Origin: JABDLO01 sp035327565
GTDB lineage: Bacteria; Bacteroidota; Bacteroidia; Chitinophagales; Saprospiraceae
DNA: 31,846 nt
Direction of reading: 5' to 3'
Assembly: GCA_035327565.1 (NCBI GenBank)
Contig: DAOLDB010000046.1
Coordinates: forward strand, 1-31,846
The notes under the pieces were generated by a model. It worked only from the letters and a program-made list of their open reading frames with translations. It did not search any database and had not been told where the DNA came from. Position 1 is the stretch's first letter. The number at the start of each line of letters is the position of its first letter. Positions 1 to 8,642 of the stretch are shown piece by piece. The translations under genes were made by a program, and so were the position numbers.

Positions 1-558
1 ATACCTACTTTAAAGTGTTATACCAATGCAGGTCCCAATGGTTTTGGTTATGCAGTTAGGTATGGATTAGAGTGTTTTACAGGAAATTGTGTGGCTATCA
101 TGATGGCGGACTTATCCGATAGTCCGGAGGATCTGGTAAAGTATTACCAAAAAATGATGGAGGGATACGACTGTGTATTTGGGAGCAGGTTTGTCAAAGG
201 AGGTTCTACTGAAGATTATCCCATGCTGAAATATATACTTAACCGGCTTTTCAATCATTTTGTGCGCATATCCTTTGGTTTGAAATACAATGATGTTACC
301 AATGCATTTAAACTGTATAAAAGGGAAACCATTGAGGGTTTAAAACCCATCCTATCTCCCCATTTTAATTTAACATTGGAATTACCCCTAAAAGCCATCA
401 TCAGAGGGTATTCCTATACCATCGTGCCCAATTCATGGAAAAACAGGAAACATGGAGTATCCAAACTCAAAATAAAAGAAATGGGTAGCCGGTATCTGTT
501 TATCTATTTGTATTGTCTCATTGAGAAGTATTTTTCTAAAGGAGATTTTAAAAAGTAA
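1..558 (+). CDS. GT2 family glycosyltransferase (5' end missing)
   Basis: The reading frame is open from the first base of the window, so this is the C-terminal 185 residues of a longer gene; a GTG at 91 is not the real start. The fragment resembles DPM1/undecaprenyl-phosphate-sugar type GT2 enzymes. It keeps the acidic sugar-nucleotide/metal motif in the form MADLSDSPEDL, where relatives have DADLQDPPE, followed by a GSRF motif that is typical of this group. The N-terminal Rossmann half lies outside the window. There is no obvious C-terminal pair of membrane helices, so it is probably a cytoplasmic or peripheral enzyme transferring a sugar to a lipid carrier or glycan. It converges on the next gene with only 5 bp between the stop codons. 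The family call is firm; donor and acceptor are unknown. Confidence 0.85.
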   Translation: MPTLKCYTNAGPNGFGYAVRYGLECFTGNCVAIMMADLSDSPEDLVKYYQKMMEGYDCVFGSRFVKGGSTEDYPMLKYILNRLFNHFVRISFGLKYNDVTNAFKLYKRETIEGLKPILSPHFNLTLELPLKAIIRGYSYTIVPNSWKNRKHGVSKLKIKEMGSRYLFIYLYCLIEKYFSKGDFKK

Positions 559-563
559 ATTTA

Positions 564-2999
564 TTATTTCCAGTATGCCCAACCCCAGTTTCCATGGTGC
601 CCCGGTCTGGGCATAACTTCAAATAAATACTGAATAGTAGAGTCATTCGGGAGGATGATATACTCAGTTAAAACTCCCTGATCGTGCGGGTTATTCATAG
701 GGTCTATACATTTTTCGAAAAACAATTTACCCGGTTTTTCATCATGAATAGAATATAATCTGAAACATGCTCCCTGGCATTGATTCCCATCTGAATAGGC
801 ATGATCGAAAATTCCAAAATTGAGTTGAAATTCTTGAGTTTCATCATTTATATAAGGTTGAAGATGTTCATATCTGGCAGTAAAGGATGTCCCTGTATGA
901 CAAAATATAATAGGCTCACCTTTGTATTGAGAGAAAGAAAGATGGTTTCCAGTTTTTGAAATATTCAAAGTATCGTTCAATATATTTTGTATTCTAAGCT
1001 CTGTCATTTTTTTCTGACGGACATTGGATAACAATATGAGTTCAAATGAATTTTTTTCTGCAATATTATTGTCAATGATCATTTGAAATGTATATGAAAT
1101 ATTTTTCTTATAAAAGATTGGGAATTGCGTATGAATTGTGAATTCTTTGGGATACATCGAAACTTCATTGGACAGATAAAGCTCTAAAAAATCATTGGTG
1201 CCCCGAATAACCGGTGATATAAAAAAGCCATTATTCATCATTCCAGGTATCATTCTAAAAGTTGCCGTATTTTCGTTTTCAAACTTGTAAGTGATATATA
1301 CATAAGGTAGTTTGAAAAAGATGTTCATCATTTGTCCAAGTAGAGATTTTTTCATTTCAAGTTGTGCATACAATTTTCCTGACGGAATGGGTAATGGTTG
1401 ATTAATTTCAATTACTCCTTGAGCTGAATTTTTCAATTCCCATTTTTTAGATTGAGGAGATTTTTTAAATAATATATGATTGTCTTGAAAATGCACAATT
1501 TCATATCTGGACATGATTTCGAGCCATGAATGGCCATCCATCAATGCCGGAAGCCGTCCATCTATTTCAAAAACTCCGAATAGAATATAATCCGGGGCGT
1601 CATTACCAATTAAATGATTTTTGTTTTGTTGTAATAAATATTGAGTGTAAGCACTGTAACTCTGAAATATCGGACGAGGTTTATAATTTAATCCATGAGC
1701 AAGAATATAGGTCTGTTCATTCGGATATACATCTATGGTTCCATCAGTAGGTGCAAATTCAATAGGTAATTGATCTTTCACTTTTTCAACTGCCAGATCA
1801 TATGCTTTGTCCAATTGTGAAAGTTTAGAGGGATAATTAATGAATGATTTTGCACTTTTATATTTATTTAGCCAGGATGTTGTCATAGAGGTTATGGTAG
1901 TATATCTGGCTTTATCAAGTTGCTTAATTTTCATAAAGAACAATCCACTTCCGGTAATAGTAAAATATAATGTCAAAAGATAGAGGCTTCTATTAATTAG
2001 GGATTGAGAAATTATCTCCCTGAAATATATAGGAATAAATCCTGCCGTGACACAAAGTCCGGAAAATGCAATTAAAGCATGACCATCATGACGGGTAAAT
2101 CCATTTTTAAAAGAGATATACAGTGAAGCTGATAAAACAATGAGTAGAATCAAAGTTTTTCTGAGCTCTTTGATCATCGATGAATTGAACAGGGAGGATA
2201 TCAGGCACATGGATAACAATATGAATACAATGGGTTGTTGCAACTGTTTCAAAGGATTCCAAATTTGCATTGCCTCAGAATAACCCGACATGATTTGAAG
2301 ACTACCATAAATGTATTTTGGGAAATGTAATATGTTTTGCTTTAGCAGTACAAAAGTTAAAATTAAAAAAGCAAGAAATACTAATAGAAATTGAGGTATT
2401 AGCCTTTTTCTTCCCATAATATTATCCACATCTAAGAGCAAGACAACCAGAAATGCTGTTGGGAAGTATGAAAATTTGATTAATACTGACAGAGCTAGCA
2501 GGAAAATGATGGAAGTGACTAATAACTTTTTTAAAATGTTGCGTTTAAACGAATGATAATATAAGCCTGGAAGAATTAAAGGAAACAAGTACCAAATGAA
2601 GGCTGTGGATATCAAAAGTCCCCAAACAATGGAAAAGCTTATAATGATTCGAAATGCAAAAGTTTGCTTTTCAAGCAAATGATATAAACTGGTACAAATT
2701 ATAAACACTAAAAGAAATGCCAGGAAAATCGTATTTCCCATGGCTTCTCTAGAATAAAGAAAATACGGTAAATGGAATATTCCAGCAGGACCAAATGTGA
2801 AATGAATGTCTTTTCCAAACTGAAAATTGTGGAAGTAAGCATGACTAATCACATTCACCCAACCAGCATCTAACCCTATCCTTGGTACATCCGGCTGGCC
2901 TGGAAAAATTATTATGAAAAGAATAAAGAAAAAAATTAAATAAAATAACTTTTCAAGGATAAGTTTTCCAGAAACCAATTTCTTTAATGTTGCTGGCAT
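564..2999 (-). CDS. Large polytopic membrane protein, GT-C-like, with soluble C-terminal half
   Basis: This is an 811-residue protein of unknown function. Residues about 17-350 hold roughly ten hydrophobic spans. After the first span comes a motif built on LDAGWVNVISHAYFH and FGKDIHFTFGPAGIFHLPY, a pattern seen in uncharacterised bacterial membrane proteins that look like GT-C glycosyltransferases. Around residues 410-520 is a conserved-looking stretch (DVYPNE, RPIFQSYSAYTQYL, APDYILF, IDGR), which I recall from the same kind of hypothetical protein. The last 300 residues are beta-rich and not recognised. The ATG start gives a short basic N-terminus before the first helix. It lies in a glycan locus and is divergent from another large membrane protein 139 bp away. 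A role in glycan or lipid-linked sugar handling is inferred from fold and context only. Confidence 0.8.
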   Translation of the reverse strand: MPATLKKLVSGKLILEKLFYLIFFFILFIIIFPGQPDVPRIGLDAGWVNVISHAYFHNFQFGKDIHFTFGPAGIFHLPYFLYSREAMGNTIFLAFLLVFIICTSLYHLLEKQTFAFRIIISFSIVWGLLISTAFIWYLFPLILPGLYYHSFKRNILKKLLVTSIIFLLALSVLIKFSYFPTAFLVVLLLDVDNIMGRKRLIPQFLLVFLAFLILTFVLLKQNILHFPKYIYGSLQIMSGYSEAMQIWNPLKQLQQPIVFILLSMCLISSLFNSSMIKELRKTLILLIVLSASLYISFKNGFTRHDGHALIAFSGLCVTAGFIPIYFREIISQSLINRSLYLLTLYFTITGSGLFFMKIKQLDKARYTTITSMTTSWLNKYKSAKSFINYPSKLSQLDKAYDLAVEKVKDQLPIEFAPTDGTIDVYPNEQTYILAHGLNYKPRPIFQSYSAYTQYLLQQNKNHLIGNDAPDYILFGVFEIDGRLPALMDGHSWLEIMSRYEIVHFQDNHILFKKSPQSKKWELKNSAQGVIEINQPLPIPSGKLYAQLEMKKSLLGQMMNIFFKLPYVYITYKFENENTATFRMIPGMMNNGFFISPVIRGTNDFLELYLSNEVSMYPKEFTIHTQFPIFYKKNISYTFQMIIDNNIAEKNSFELILLSNVRQKKMTELRIQNILNDTLNISKTGNHLSFSQYKGEPIIFCHTGTSFTARYEHLQPYINDETQEFQLNFGIFDHAYSDGNQCQGACFRLYSIHDEKPGKLFFEKCIDPMNNPHDQGVLTEYIILPNDSTIQYLFEVMPRPGHHGNWGWAYWK

Positions 3000-3138
3000 T
3001 TTTAAAGATTCTAAAAGTACTTCAGTAAATGTCTGACAATTTAATTCAATTATTTATATTATTTTTTTAATTGCTTTGAAAATTAGCATGTTTATATTAT
3101 GGCAAGATTATAGATTATTAAATAATAGATATCATTAA

Positions 3139-5292
3139 GTGAGAATTACACATCCCCGTCGACATGCCTTGAACCGATATGGTTTTGATATTGCTATAAT
3201 ATTAATCTTAACCTTATATGTCATTTTCTGCCTGACGCCTTCCTCGTACGGTTTGGTTTTGAATATTTTTGGTTATGAGGAGGTAGGATTGTATTGGGGA
3301 AAACCCAGGCCGATTCGTTCAGATGAATGGGTCGTATCCACGCCCTATTTCCAGGCTGCAGTCAATAATGGTTTTGAAAGATATAATCTCAATTCTATTT
3401 ACAGAGAAGATTTCAGGGGGTTTTATTCTTTTCCCATCGCAGATTGGGGACTTATTTTCAAACCGTTGGTCTGGCCTTTCTTTTTTCTACCCTCAGATTA
3501 TGCGTTTTCACTGCATCATGCTTTAGTGTTTCTATTATTTATTTTAGGATGGAAAAGACTCATTGAAGAGGTGTGGCCAGAAACCAGGGATAGATATATT
3601 TCAGCTATTTTGTCTCTGTTGTTATTTTTTAGTGGCTTTATGCAAGGGTGGTTAACCACTTACGGTCCATTGCTGGCCGTAACACCCTGGTTATTTATTG
3701 TCCTTTTTAGTTGTAAAAACTTTACGGTCAGGAATGGACTGGTCTTTTTTTATGTTGCCACTGTATTTATTCTGTCACATTTATACCCCCCCATTATCAT
3801 TTCTACTGTTTATTTCGGTCTGGTTCTGGTCTGGGTATACAAAAGGGAAGTCTTCAAGGTTAAGACATTATTAGGATTAGGAATTGCGGGTATGATGGCA
3901 CTGCTTACTGTATATCTGTATTTGAAGGAACCCATAGCCATTATGTCACAAACGGTGTATCCGGGTCAGCGTTATTCGAATGGAGGTGGGGTAGACTTTC
4001 TTCTATGGATATCCACCTTTTTTCCATATATTAATCACACCAATCTTCAGCCATTGGGTAACATTAACATCTGTGAACTGGGTGTGGTTACAAGTTACTT
4101 GCCTTTAATGGCATTGATATTTTCAAACCACCGGGAATGGGGGTCGATAAAGACCCGGGTATTCTGGATTTTCTCAGCGTGTATTATCTTAATGTCATTA
4201 TGGATGCTTTTGCCCGTTCCACAATGGGCAGCAAAATGGATTTTGCTGGATAGGGTGCCTGGTGAACGTATGCTTTGGGCCTTTGGTCTTACAGTCAATT
4301 TTCTGGCCATACATATACTTCTTCATAGTGCCATTCGTTTTTCAGCATTCAGAATAGGATTGTTTATACTGTTACTGTTAGCCGGTTATACCTGTGCTTC
4401 CTATATCCACAACATTCCTATTGGTCAGAAATCCGGATGGGAATTGCTTGCAGGGGTACTGCTTTTCATACCCTATTTACTTCGTAAAAGTGTATTCAGA
4501 GATCAGAATTCCCGGGTTATGTCTCTTATAGGCACAGCTATGATCATCAATGTAATCTATTTTGGATTTTTCAATCCTGGCCAGTCTGCACAGCCTATAT
4601 TTTCTTTAAAGAATGATCATCAGGTGGACTTGCTCAGAAATTATGCAGAGGATCAACCTGAGAAAAGTTTGGCAGCGGAGGGCTTTCCGGGAGCAATATT
4701 GCAGGGTTTAGGAATACCCTCAGTATCCCACGTGCTTTTGATGCCTCAACTGCATTTTTTTAGAAATTATTTCCCCGACATTCCTGATGAGGAGTTTAAT
4801 TTAATTTTTAACAGGTATGCACACATCCATCTGTCCGATGTAAATAAACCCCAATTAGTGAGAACAGATGGAATCAATATACCCAGTCATCTCTTTAATC
4901 CTATGTACAAAAAGGCACAAACAGAAATCCAAATGTTGGAATCTGAATTTACCCATACACCTGCCGGGGGACATATTGATGGAATGATTGAGACTGAAAA
5001 TCACTACATATTATATGGCTGGGGGATGATGGGAGAGGATGTGCCTGAATTTTATAGCAATGCAGATCGAAATATCCCTTTAGAAATTCGAAGATCATTT
5101 CGCCATGATGTATCCAGGGCTTTGAATGACGATCGTCTACTTACGTCTGGTTTTCAAATATATATACCCAAAGCCTCAGTCCATGGGCTTACCCATTGGT
5201 GTCTGTTTAGTAAGGATAATGAGTTTGGAATGTTCAAACTGAATCATAGCAGGACAATACCATTTCAATGTGATGAAAATGCGCAAAAATGA
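3139..5292 (+). CDS. Polytopic membrane protein of the RPIRSDEW type, possibly GT-C
   Basis: This 717-residue protein has an N-terminal helix (residues about 16-40), then the motif GKPRPIRSDEWVVSTPYFQ (about 54-72), and more than ten further hydrophobic spans up to about residue 480. A soluble tail of about 230 residues follows. The RPIRSDEW motif after the first helix marks a family of large uncharacterised bacterial membrane proteins usually found in polysaccharide loci; a GT-C fold is likely but not proven. The start is GTG at 3139, directly after an in-frame TAA, so no earlier start is possible; a TTG at 3169 is the next option. There is no clear ribosome binding site. The protein is probably in the inner membrane and may be a glycosyltransferase or flippase-like partner in surface glycan assembly. 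Confidence 0.82.
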   Translation: MRITHPRRHALNRYGFDIAIILILTLYVIFCLTPSSYGLVLNIFGYEEVGLYWGKPRPIRSDEWVVSTPYFQAAVNNGFERYNLNSIYREDFRGFYSFPIADWGLIFKPLVWPFFFLPSDYAFSLHHALVFLLFILGWKRLIEEVWPETRDRYISAILSLLLFFSGFMQGWLTTYGPLLAVTPWLFIVLFSCKNFTVRNGLVFFYVATVFILSHLYPPIIISTVYFGLVLVWVYKREVFKVKTLLGLGIAGMMALLTVYLYLKEPIAIMSQTVYPGQRYSNGGGVDFLLWISTFFPYINHTNLQPLGNINICELGVVTSYLPLMALIFSNHREWGSIKTRVFWIFSACIILMSLWMLLPVPQWAAKWILLDRVPGERMLWAFGLTVNFLAIHILLHSAIRFSAFRIGLFILLLLAGYTCASYIHNIPIGQKSGWELLAGVLLFIPYLLRKSVFRDQNSRVMSLIGTAMIINVIYFGFFNPGQSAQPIFSLKNDHQVDLLRNYAEDQPEKSLAAEGFPGAILQGLGIPSVSHVLLMPQLHFFRNYFPDIPDEEFNLIFNRYAHIHLSDVNKPQLVRTDGINIPSHLFNPMYKKAQTEIQMLESEFTHTPAGGHIDGMIETENHYILYGWGMMGEDVPEFYSNADRNIPLEIRRSFRHDVSRALNDDRLLTSGFQIYIPKASVHGLTHWCLFSKDNEFGMFKLNHSRTIPFQCDENAQK

Positions 5293-5587
5293 ATCATCTT
5301 TTACTGGTTTCAAAAAGGTAAGCATCAGGGCCCAAATAGTACATCAAAAACAAAAGTAGTTTAGTATAAAAAGGAGAAAAGTGTGATTTTCTGTTTATTG
5401 AAACGAAACTTTCCATTCAATTTCCCTTTCGAATCGTTCACTGAATTGTCATCACTGCTATTTAAACAATATTTTTGTTCTTATATTAAATATTAATTTT
5501 ATACTTAAAGTCATCATTCATTACGTTTTTTCATACTTTCACATTACAGTATATTTTTTCATTATATGGATTGAAATCTATTTTCTG

Positions 5588-6589
5588 GTGCTGAATTCAA
5601 AATTTTCTTTATGGTATTATTTGTCCAGGCCCCAAAAGGAAAGGGTAAAAACATCTCTCTTTTCCACTTTTGCCTTTTTATTTTCAGGAAATCCAAAATA
5701 TGAACATTGGAAAGGAAGCAGAAGGTTTATCAATGAATCGCTGAAAAGAAAATTATTTAACAGGTTTTTTATTTTCTCAAAAAGTTCATACCAATGGGCT
5801 TTCCCTACACTCACACCTACCCAAAATCCTGCTCCCATAGAAAATGTAGCTGTACATATACATGTATATTATGTTGACATATTTGCAAAAATTCTCCATC
5901 AACTAAAGAATTCAGGACTTCCCCAATTGACTCTATACATCACTTGCCAGGAAGAAATTGCCTCCAAAACTGAAGAATTGATGACCCCCACTGGCATGAA
6001 TAATAAGATTTACATACTGCCCAACAGGGGCAGAGATTTGTATCCATTTTTGCATGTTTTGCCAGACCTGTTAAGCTCTGGTTGTTCTCTGATCCTGAAA
6101 TTGCATACCAAAAAATCCACACACTTAAAAGGTACCCGAATCTGGTTAGATGATATTTTGAATAAATTGACGCAACCCAATCAGGTCGTTAAGATTCTTA
6201 AACTGATGGAACATTATCCCGAAATTGGATTGATTGGACCTGAAGAACATGTCTTGCCGGTATATTTATATTATGGTGAAAATGCCATTACCCTCTCAGC
6301 TTTGTGCGAAAAAATGGGATTGCCTGATAAAGATTCAGGTCAATTGCATTTTGTGGGAGGCACCATGTTTTTTGCCAGACCGGAAGCATTAAAACCTTTG
6401 ATGGATTTAAATCTGACACTAGAAGATTTTGAGAAGGAGAATGGACAGTTAGACGGTACGATGGCACATGCCATGGAACGCATGGTGGGAGCCTCTGTCG
6501 TAAAGGCCGGTATGGTGATTGCCGATACGGGCTCTGAGCTGAACGATGTACATTTTACTGTTCAAACTTCCTATGCATTTGCCAGGTAG
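5588..6589 (+). CDS. Rhamnan synthesis protein F (RgpF) family protein
   Basis: This 333-residue protein matches the RgpF family (PF05045), found in rhamnose-polymer and LPS side-chain loci. Visible family motifs are IHVYYVDIF (91-99), PNRGRDLYPFL (145-155), KLHTKKS (171-177), LIGPEE (215-220), GGTMFFARPEAL (257-268) and GQLDGTMAHAMER (286-298). The length fits a single stand-alone RgpF domain; many relatives are fused to other glycosyltransferase domains. The first 80 residues are less typical. The start is GTG at 5588; no in-frame ATG lies upstream in the AT-rich spacer of 295 bp. It has no membrane span and probably acts in the cytoplasm on a lipid-linked glycan. Family members are treated as glycosyltransferases or glycan modifiers; the sugar used here is not known. 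Confidence 0.88.
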   Translation: MLNSKFSLWYYLSRPQKERVKTSLFSTFAFLFSGNPKYEHWKGSRRFINESLKRKLFNRFFIFSKSSYQWAFPTLTPTQNPAPIENVAVHIHVYYVDIFAKILHQLKNSGLPQLTLYITCQEEIASKTEELMTPTGMNNKIYILPNRGRDLYPFLHVLPDLLSSGCSLILKLHTKKSTHLKGTRIWLDDILNKLTQPNQVVKILKLMEHYPEIGLIGPEEHVLPVYLYYGENAITLSALCEKMGLPDKDSGQLHFVGGTMFFARPEALKPLMDLNLTLEDFEKENGQLDGTMAHAMERMVGASVVKAGMVIADTGSELNDVHFTVQTSYAFAR

Positions 6590-6724
6590 AACAGTTATTT
6601 AATATTTCTATCCACCTCCTCCTATGCATAATGGTAAAAAGCACAAAGTTTAAAAAAATACTTATTTTCCTTAAATCCTGTATATTTCCTTTTTAATACT
6701 CTTGCTGTGAAATAAACTTTGTTC

Positions 6725-7678
6725 ATGGACCATCCTACACTTTCTATTGTCATGCCGGTATACAATGCCGGGAGCTACATATCACAAACCGTTCATAGTC
6801 TCCTCGCCCAAAGTTTTCAGGATTTTGAGTTGATAATAGTGGACGACTCGTCAACGGACAACAGTGTCTCTATCATCCATTCATTTTCAGATCCCCGGAT
6901 CCGATTCTTTCAAAATAATGAAAATCACGGTATTGTATACACCCGAAACAGGGGGATGTCCCATATGCAAGGCAGGTTTTATGCCCCATTCGATGCGGAT
7001 GATATCGCTATGCCTCATAAATTTGAAAAGCAAATCCAATTTCTCATAGAAAATGCAGATTATGGAATGATTGGCTCATGGGCACAGCTCATTAATGAAG
7101 CGAACCAGTTATTGAATAAAAAGTGGAAATTAAATGCCTCTCCGGAAGCCATACCCTGGATTCTGTTATTTAGAAATTATTTTGTTCACTCTGCAATGGT
7201 TATCAGACGTGAAGCCATACCTGTCGGAATGTATACCGCAGGATTTGACCTGGTAGAAGACTATAAGATGTGTTTTGATATTTCACGAAAATGGAAGGTA
7301 TGGAATACCCCGGAATATCTCGTCAAATACCGCATTCATAAGCACAGTCACTCCCGGAGAGATAGGGACAAGATGATAAATGCAGAAAGGAAAGTTTTTG
7401 ATTATGTTTACCAAGAAATGGGATTACAGTTTGGTGAAGAAGTTTTTGAATGCATACAACAGTTCAGAAAAGGGAACAAAGATATTTCATTGACGGATTA
7501 CCGGAAAGTGGAGCGATGGCTCTATGGATTGTGGAGGGATATGATCACACAATATGGGTATTCCCGGGCATTAAAAAAAGTGATTTATTATCAATGGATA
7601 AAGTGGGTATGGTCATCGCGTATGACCATTATTGAGGCCCCGTGGCAGTTATTGAGATCTCCATTTATAAGAGAATGA
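6725..7678 (+). CDS. GT2 family glycosyltransferase
   Basis: This is a GT-A fold inverting glycosyltransferase of family 2. The start of the fold is LSIVMPVYNAG (residues 6-16), with VDDSSTD at 39-45 binding the nucleotide and FDADD at 89-93 as the DxD metal/sugar-nucleotide motif. The region around DLVEDYKMCFDISRK is the usual acceptor/catalytic ED segment of this family. I chose ATG at 6725 (MDHPTL); a TTG at 6719 would add only two residues. No membrane span is present, so it is cytoplasmic or membrane-associated. The next gene starts 1 bp after the stop, so the two GT2 genes are surely cotranscribed and probably add successive sugars. Donor and linkage cannot be read from sequence. Confidence 0.9.
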   Translation: MDHPTLSIVMPVYNAGSYISQTVHSLLAQSFQDFELIIVDDSSTDNSVSIIHSFSDPRIRFFQNNENHGIVYTRNRGMSHMQGRFYAPFDADDIAMPHKFEKQIQFLIENADYGMIGSWAQLINEANQLLNKKWKLNASPEAIPWILLFRNYFVHSAMVIRREAIPVGMYTAGFDLVEDYKMCFDISRKWKVWNTPEYLVKYRIHKHSHSRRDRDKMINAERKVFDYVYQEMGLQFGEEVFECIQQFRKGNKDISLTDYRKVERWLYGLWRDMITQYGYSRALKKVIYYQWIKWVWSSRMTIIEAPWQLLRSPFIRE

Positions 7679-7679
7679 A

Positions 7680-8627
7680 ATGAGCAATGAAAAACCCGTG
7701 ATAGATGTGAGTGTGATTATTCCTAATTATAATTACGGGAGATATCTGGGTGCTTGTCTGGACAGCATCATTGCATCGACAGTATTGCCATTGGAGGTGA
7801 TTGTGGTGGATGATGGTTCAGAAGATGATTCTTTGGCGATATTGGAAGATTATAAAGAATGGTCCTTTCTCAAAGTCATAGCTTTCAGGGAGAATTCAGG
7901 ATTGACAGCTGTACTGAATATTGCGTTGGATCATGCTCATGGGAAATACATTATGCGAATGGATGCCGATGACATCATGCATCCGGAAAGGATAGTGAAG
8001 CAGTATGCTTTTCTTGAAGAGCATCAGGAAGTGGATGTGCTGGGATGTAATGTGATCTACTTCAGAGTAGATGTGGGCCAGGGCATCAACCGGTCGAATT
8101 TTCCTACTGATCATGCCGGTATAGAGAAGAGATACAGGATAGGAGAGCATGGCATTCAACATCCAACGGTGTGTATTCGCAGTGAGGTTTATAAGAAGTA
8201 TCGCTACCAGAAGGATTTTCCCGGAGAGGATTATGAAATTATGTCGAGGATGGTTCTGGATGGGTATATATTTGCCAACCTTCCGGAAGCTCTGCATTTT
8301 ATGCGTGTACATCCCGGCAGTTCAACAAGTTCATTGAAATATTCCGGGATTCTAAAGACTTTTAGGTTTCGGGATAGATTGTTTCATACGCGGACGGGGA
8401 AGCTCAGGATGTTTTTATATTTTCATCACATCCGGTTTTATAGAAAATTTCAATTGACCGATCATCGTGTATTAAGGTGGATATATCTTTTTATTTCGTC
8501 CATATTATATCCTAAAAAGTTGATCAATAGGCTATTACGGTGGTTACCGGGAGGCATTGTAGCAGGAATTTTCTTACAGATTTACGCAGATGATGCGCAG
8601 ATGTTTGTTTTAAGTTTAATAGTGTAA
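7680..8627 (+). CDS. GT2 family glycosyltransferase
   Basis: This is a second GT-A fold family 2 enzyme of 315 residues. VSVIIPNYNYGRYL (10-23) opens the fold, VVDDGSEDDS (42-51) is the nucleotide site, and MDADD (94-98) is the DxD motif. PGEDYEIMSRM carries the expected ED pair of the catalytic region. The last 100 residues are basic and aromatic, without a clear membrane span, and could bind the membrane surface. The ATG lies 1 bp after the upstream stop, which implies translational coupling. The gene converges on the ligase gene with a 15-bp gap and no obvious terminator. It is likely to act right before or after its neighbour in building a repeat unit of a surface glycan. Confidence 0.9.
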   Translation: MSNEKPVIDVSVIIPNYNYGRYLGACLDSIIASTVLPLEVIVVDDGSEDDSLAILEDYKEWSFLKVIAFRENSGLTAVLNIALDHAHGKYIMRMDADDIMHPERIVKQYAFLEEHQEVDVLGCNVIYFRVDVGQGINRSNFPTDHAGIEKRYRIGEHGIQHPTVCIRSEVYKKYRYQKDFPGEDYEIMSRMVLDGYIFANLPEALHFMRVHPGSSTSSLKYSGILKTFRFRDRLFHTRTGKLRMFLYFHHIRFYRKFQLTDHRVLRWIYLFISSILYPKKLINRLLRWLPGGIVAGIFLQIYADDAQMFVLSLIV

Positions 8628-8642
8628 TCTGGTCAAAATCCA

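Noticed and set aside
7896..8312. 138-codon minus-strand frame
   Set aside because: It is antisense to a well-supported GT2 gene and shows no recognisable domain.
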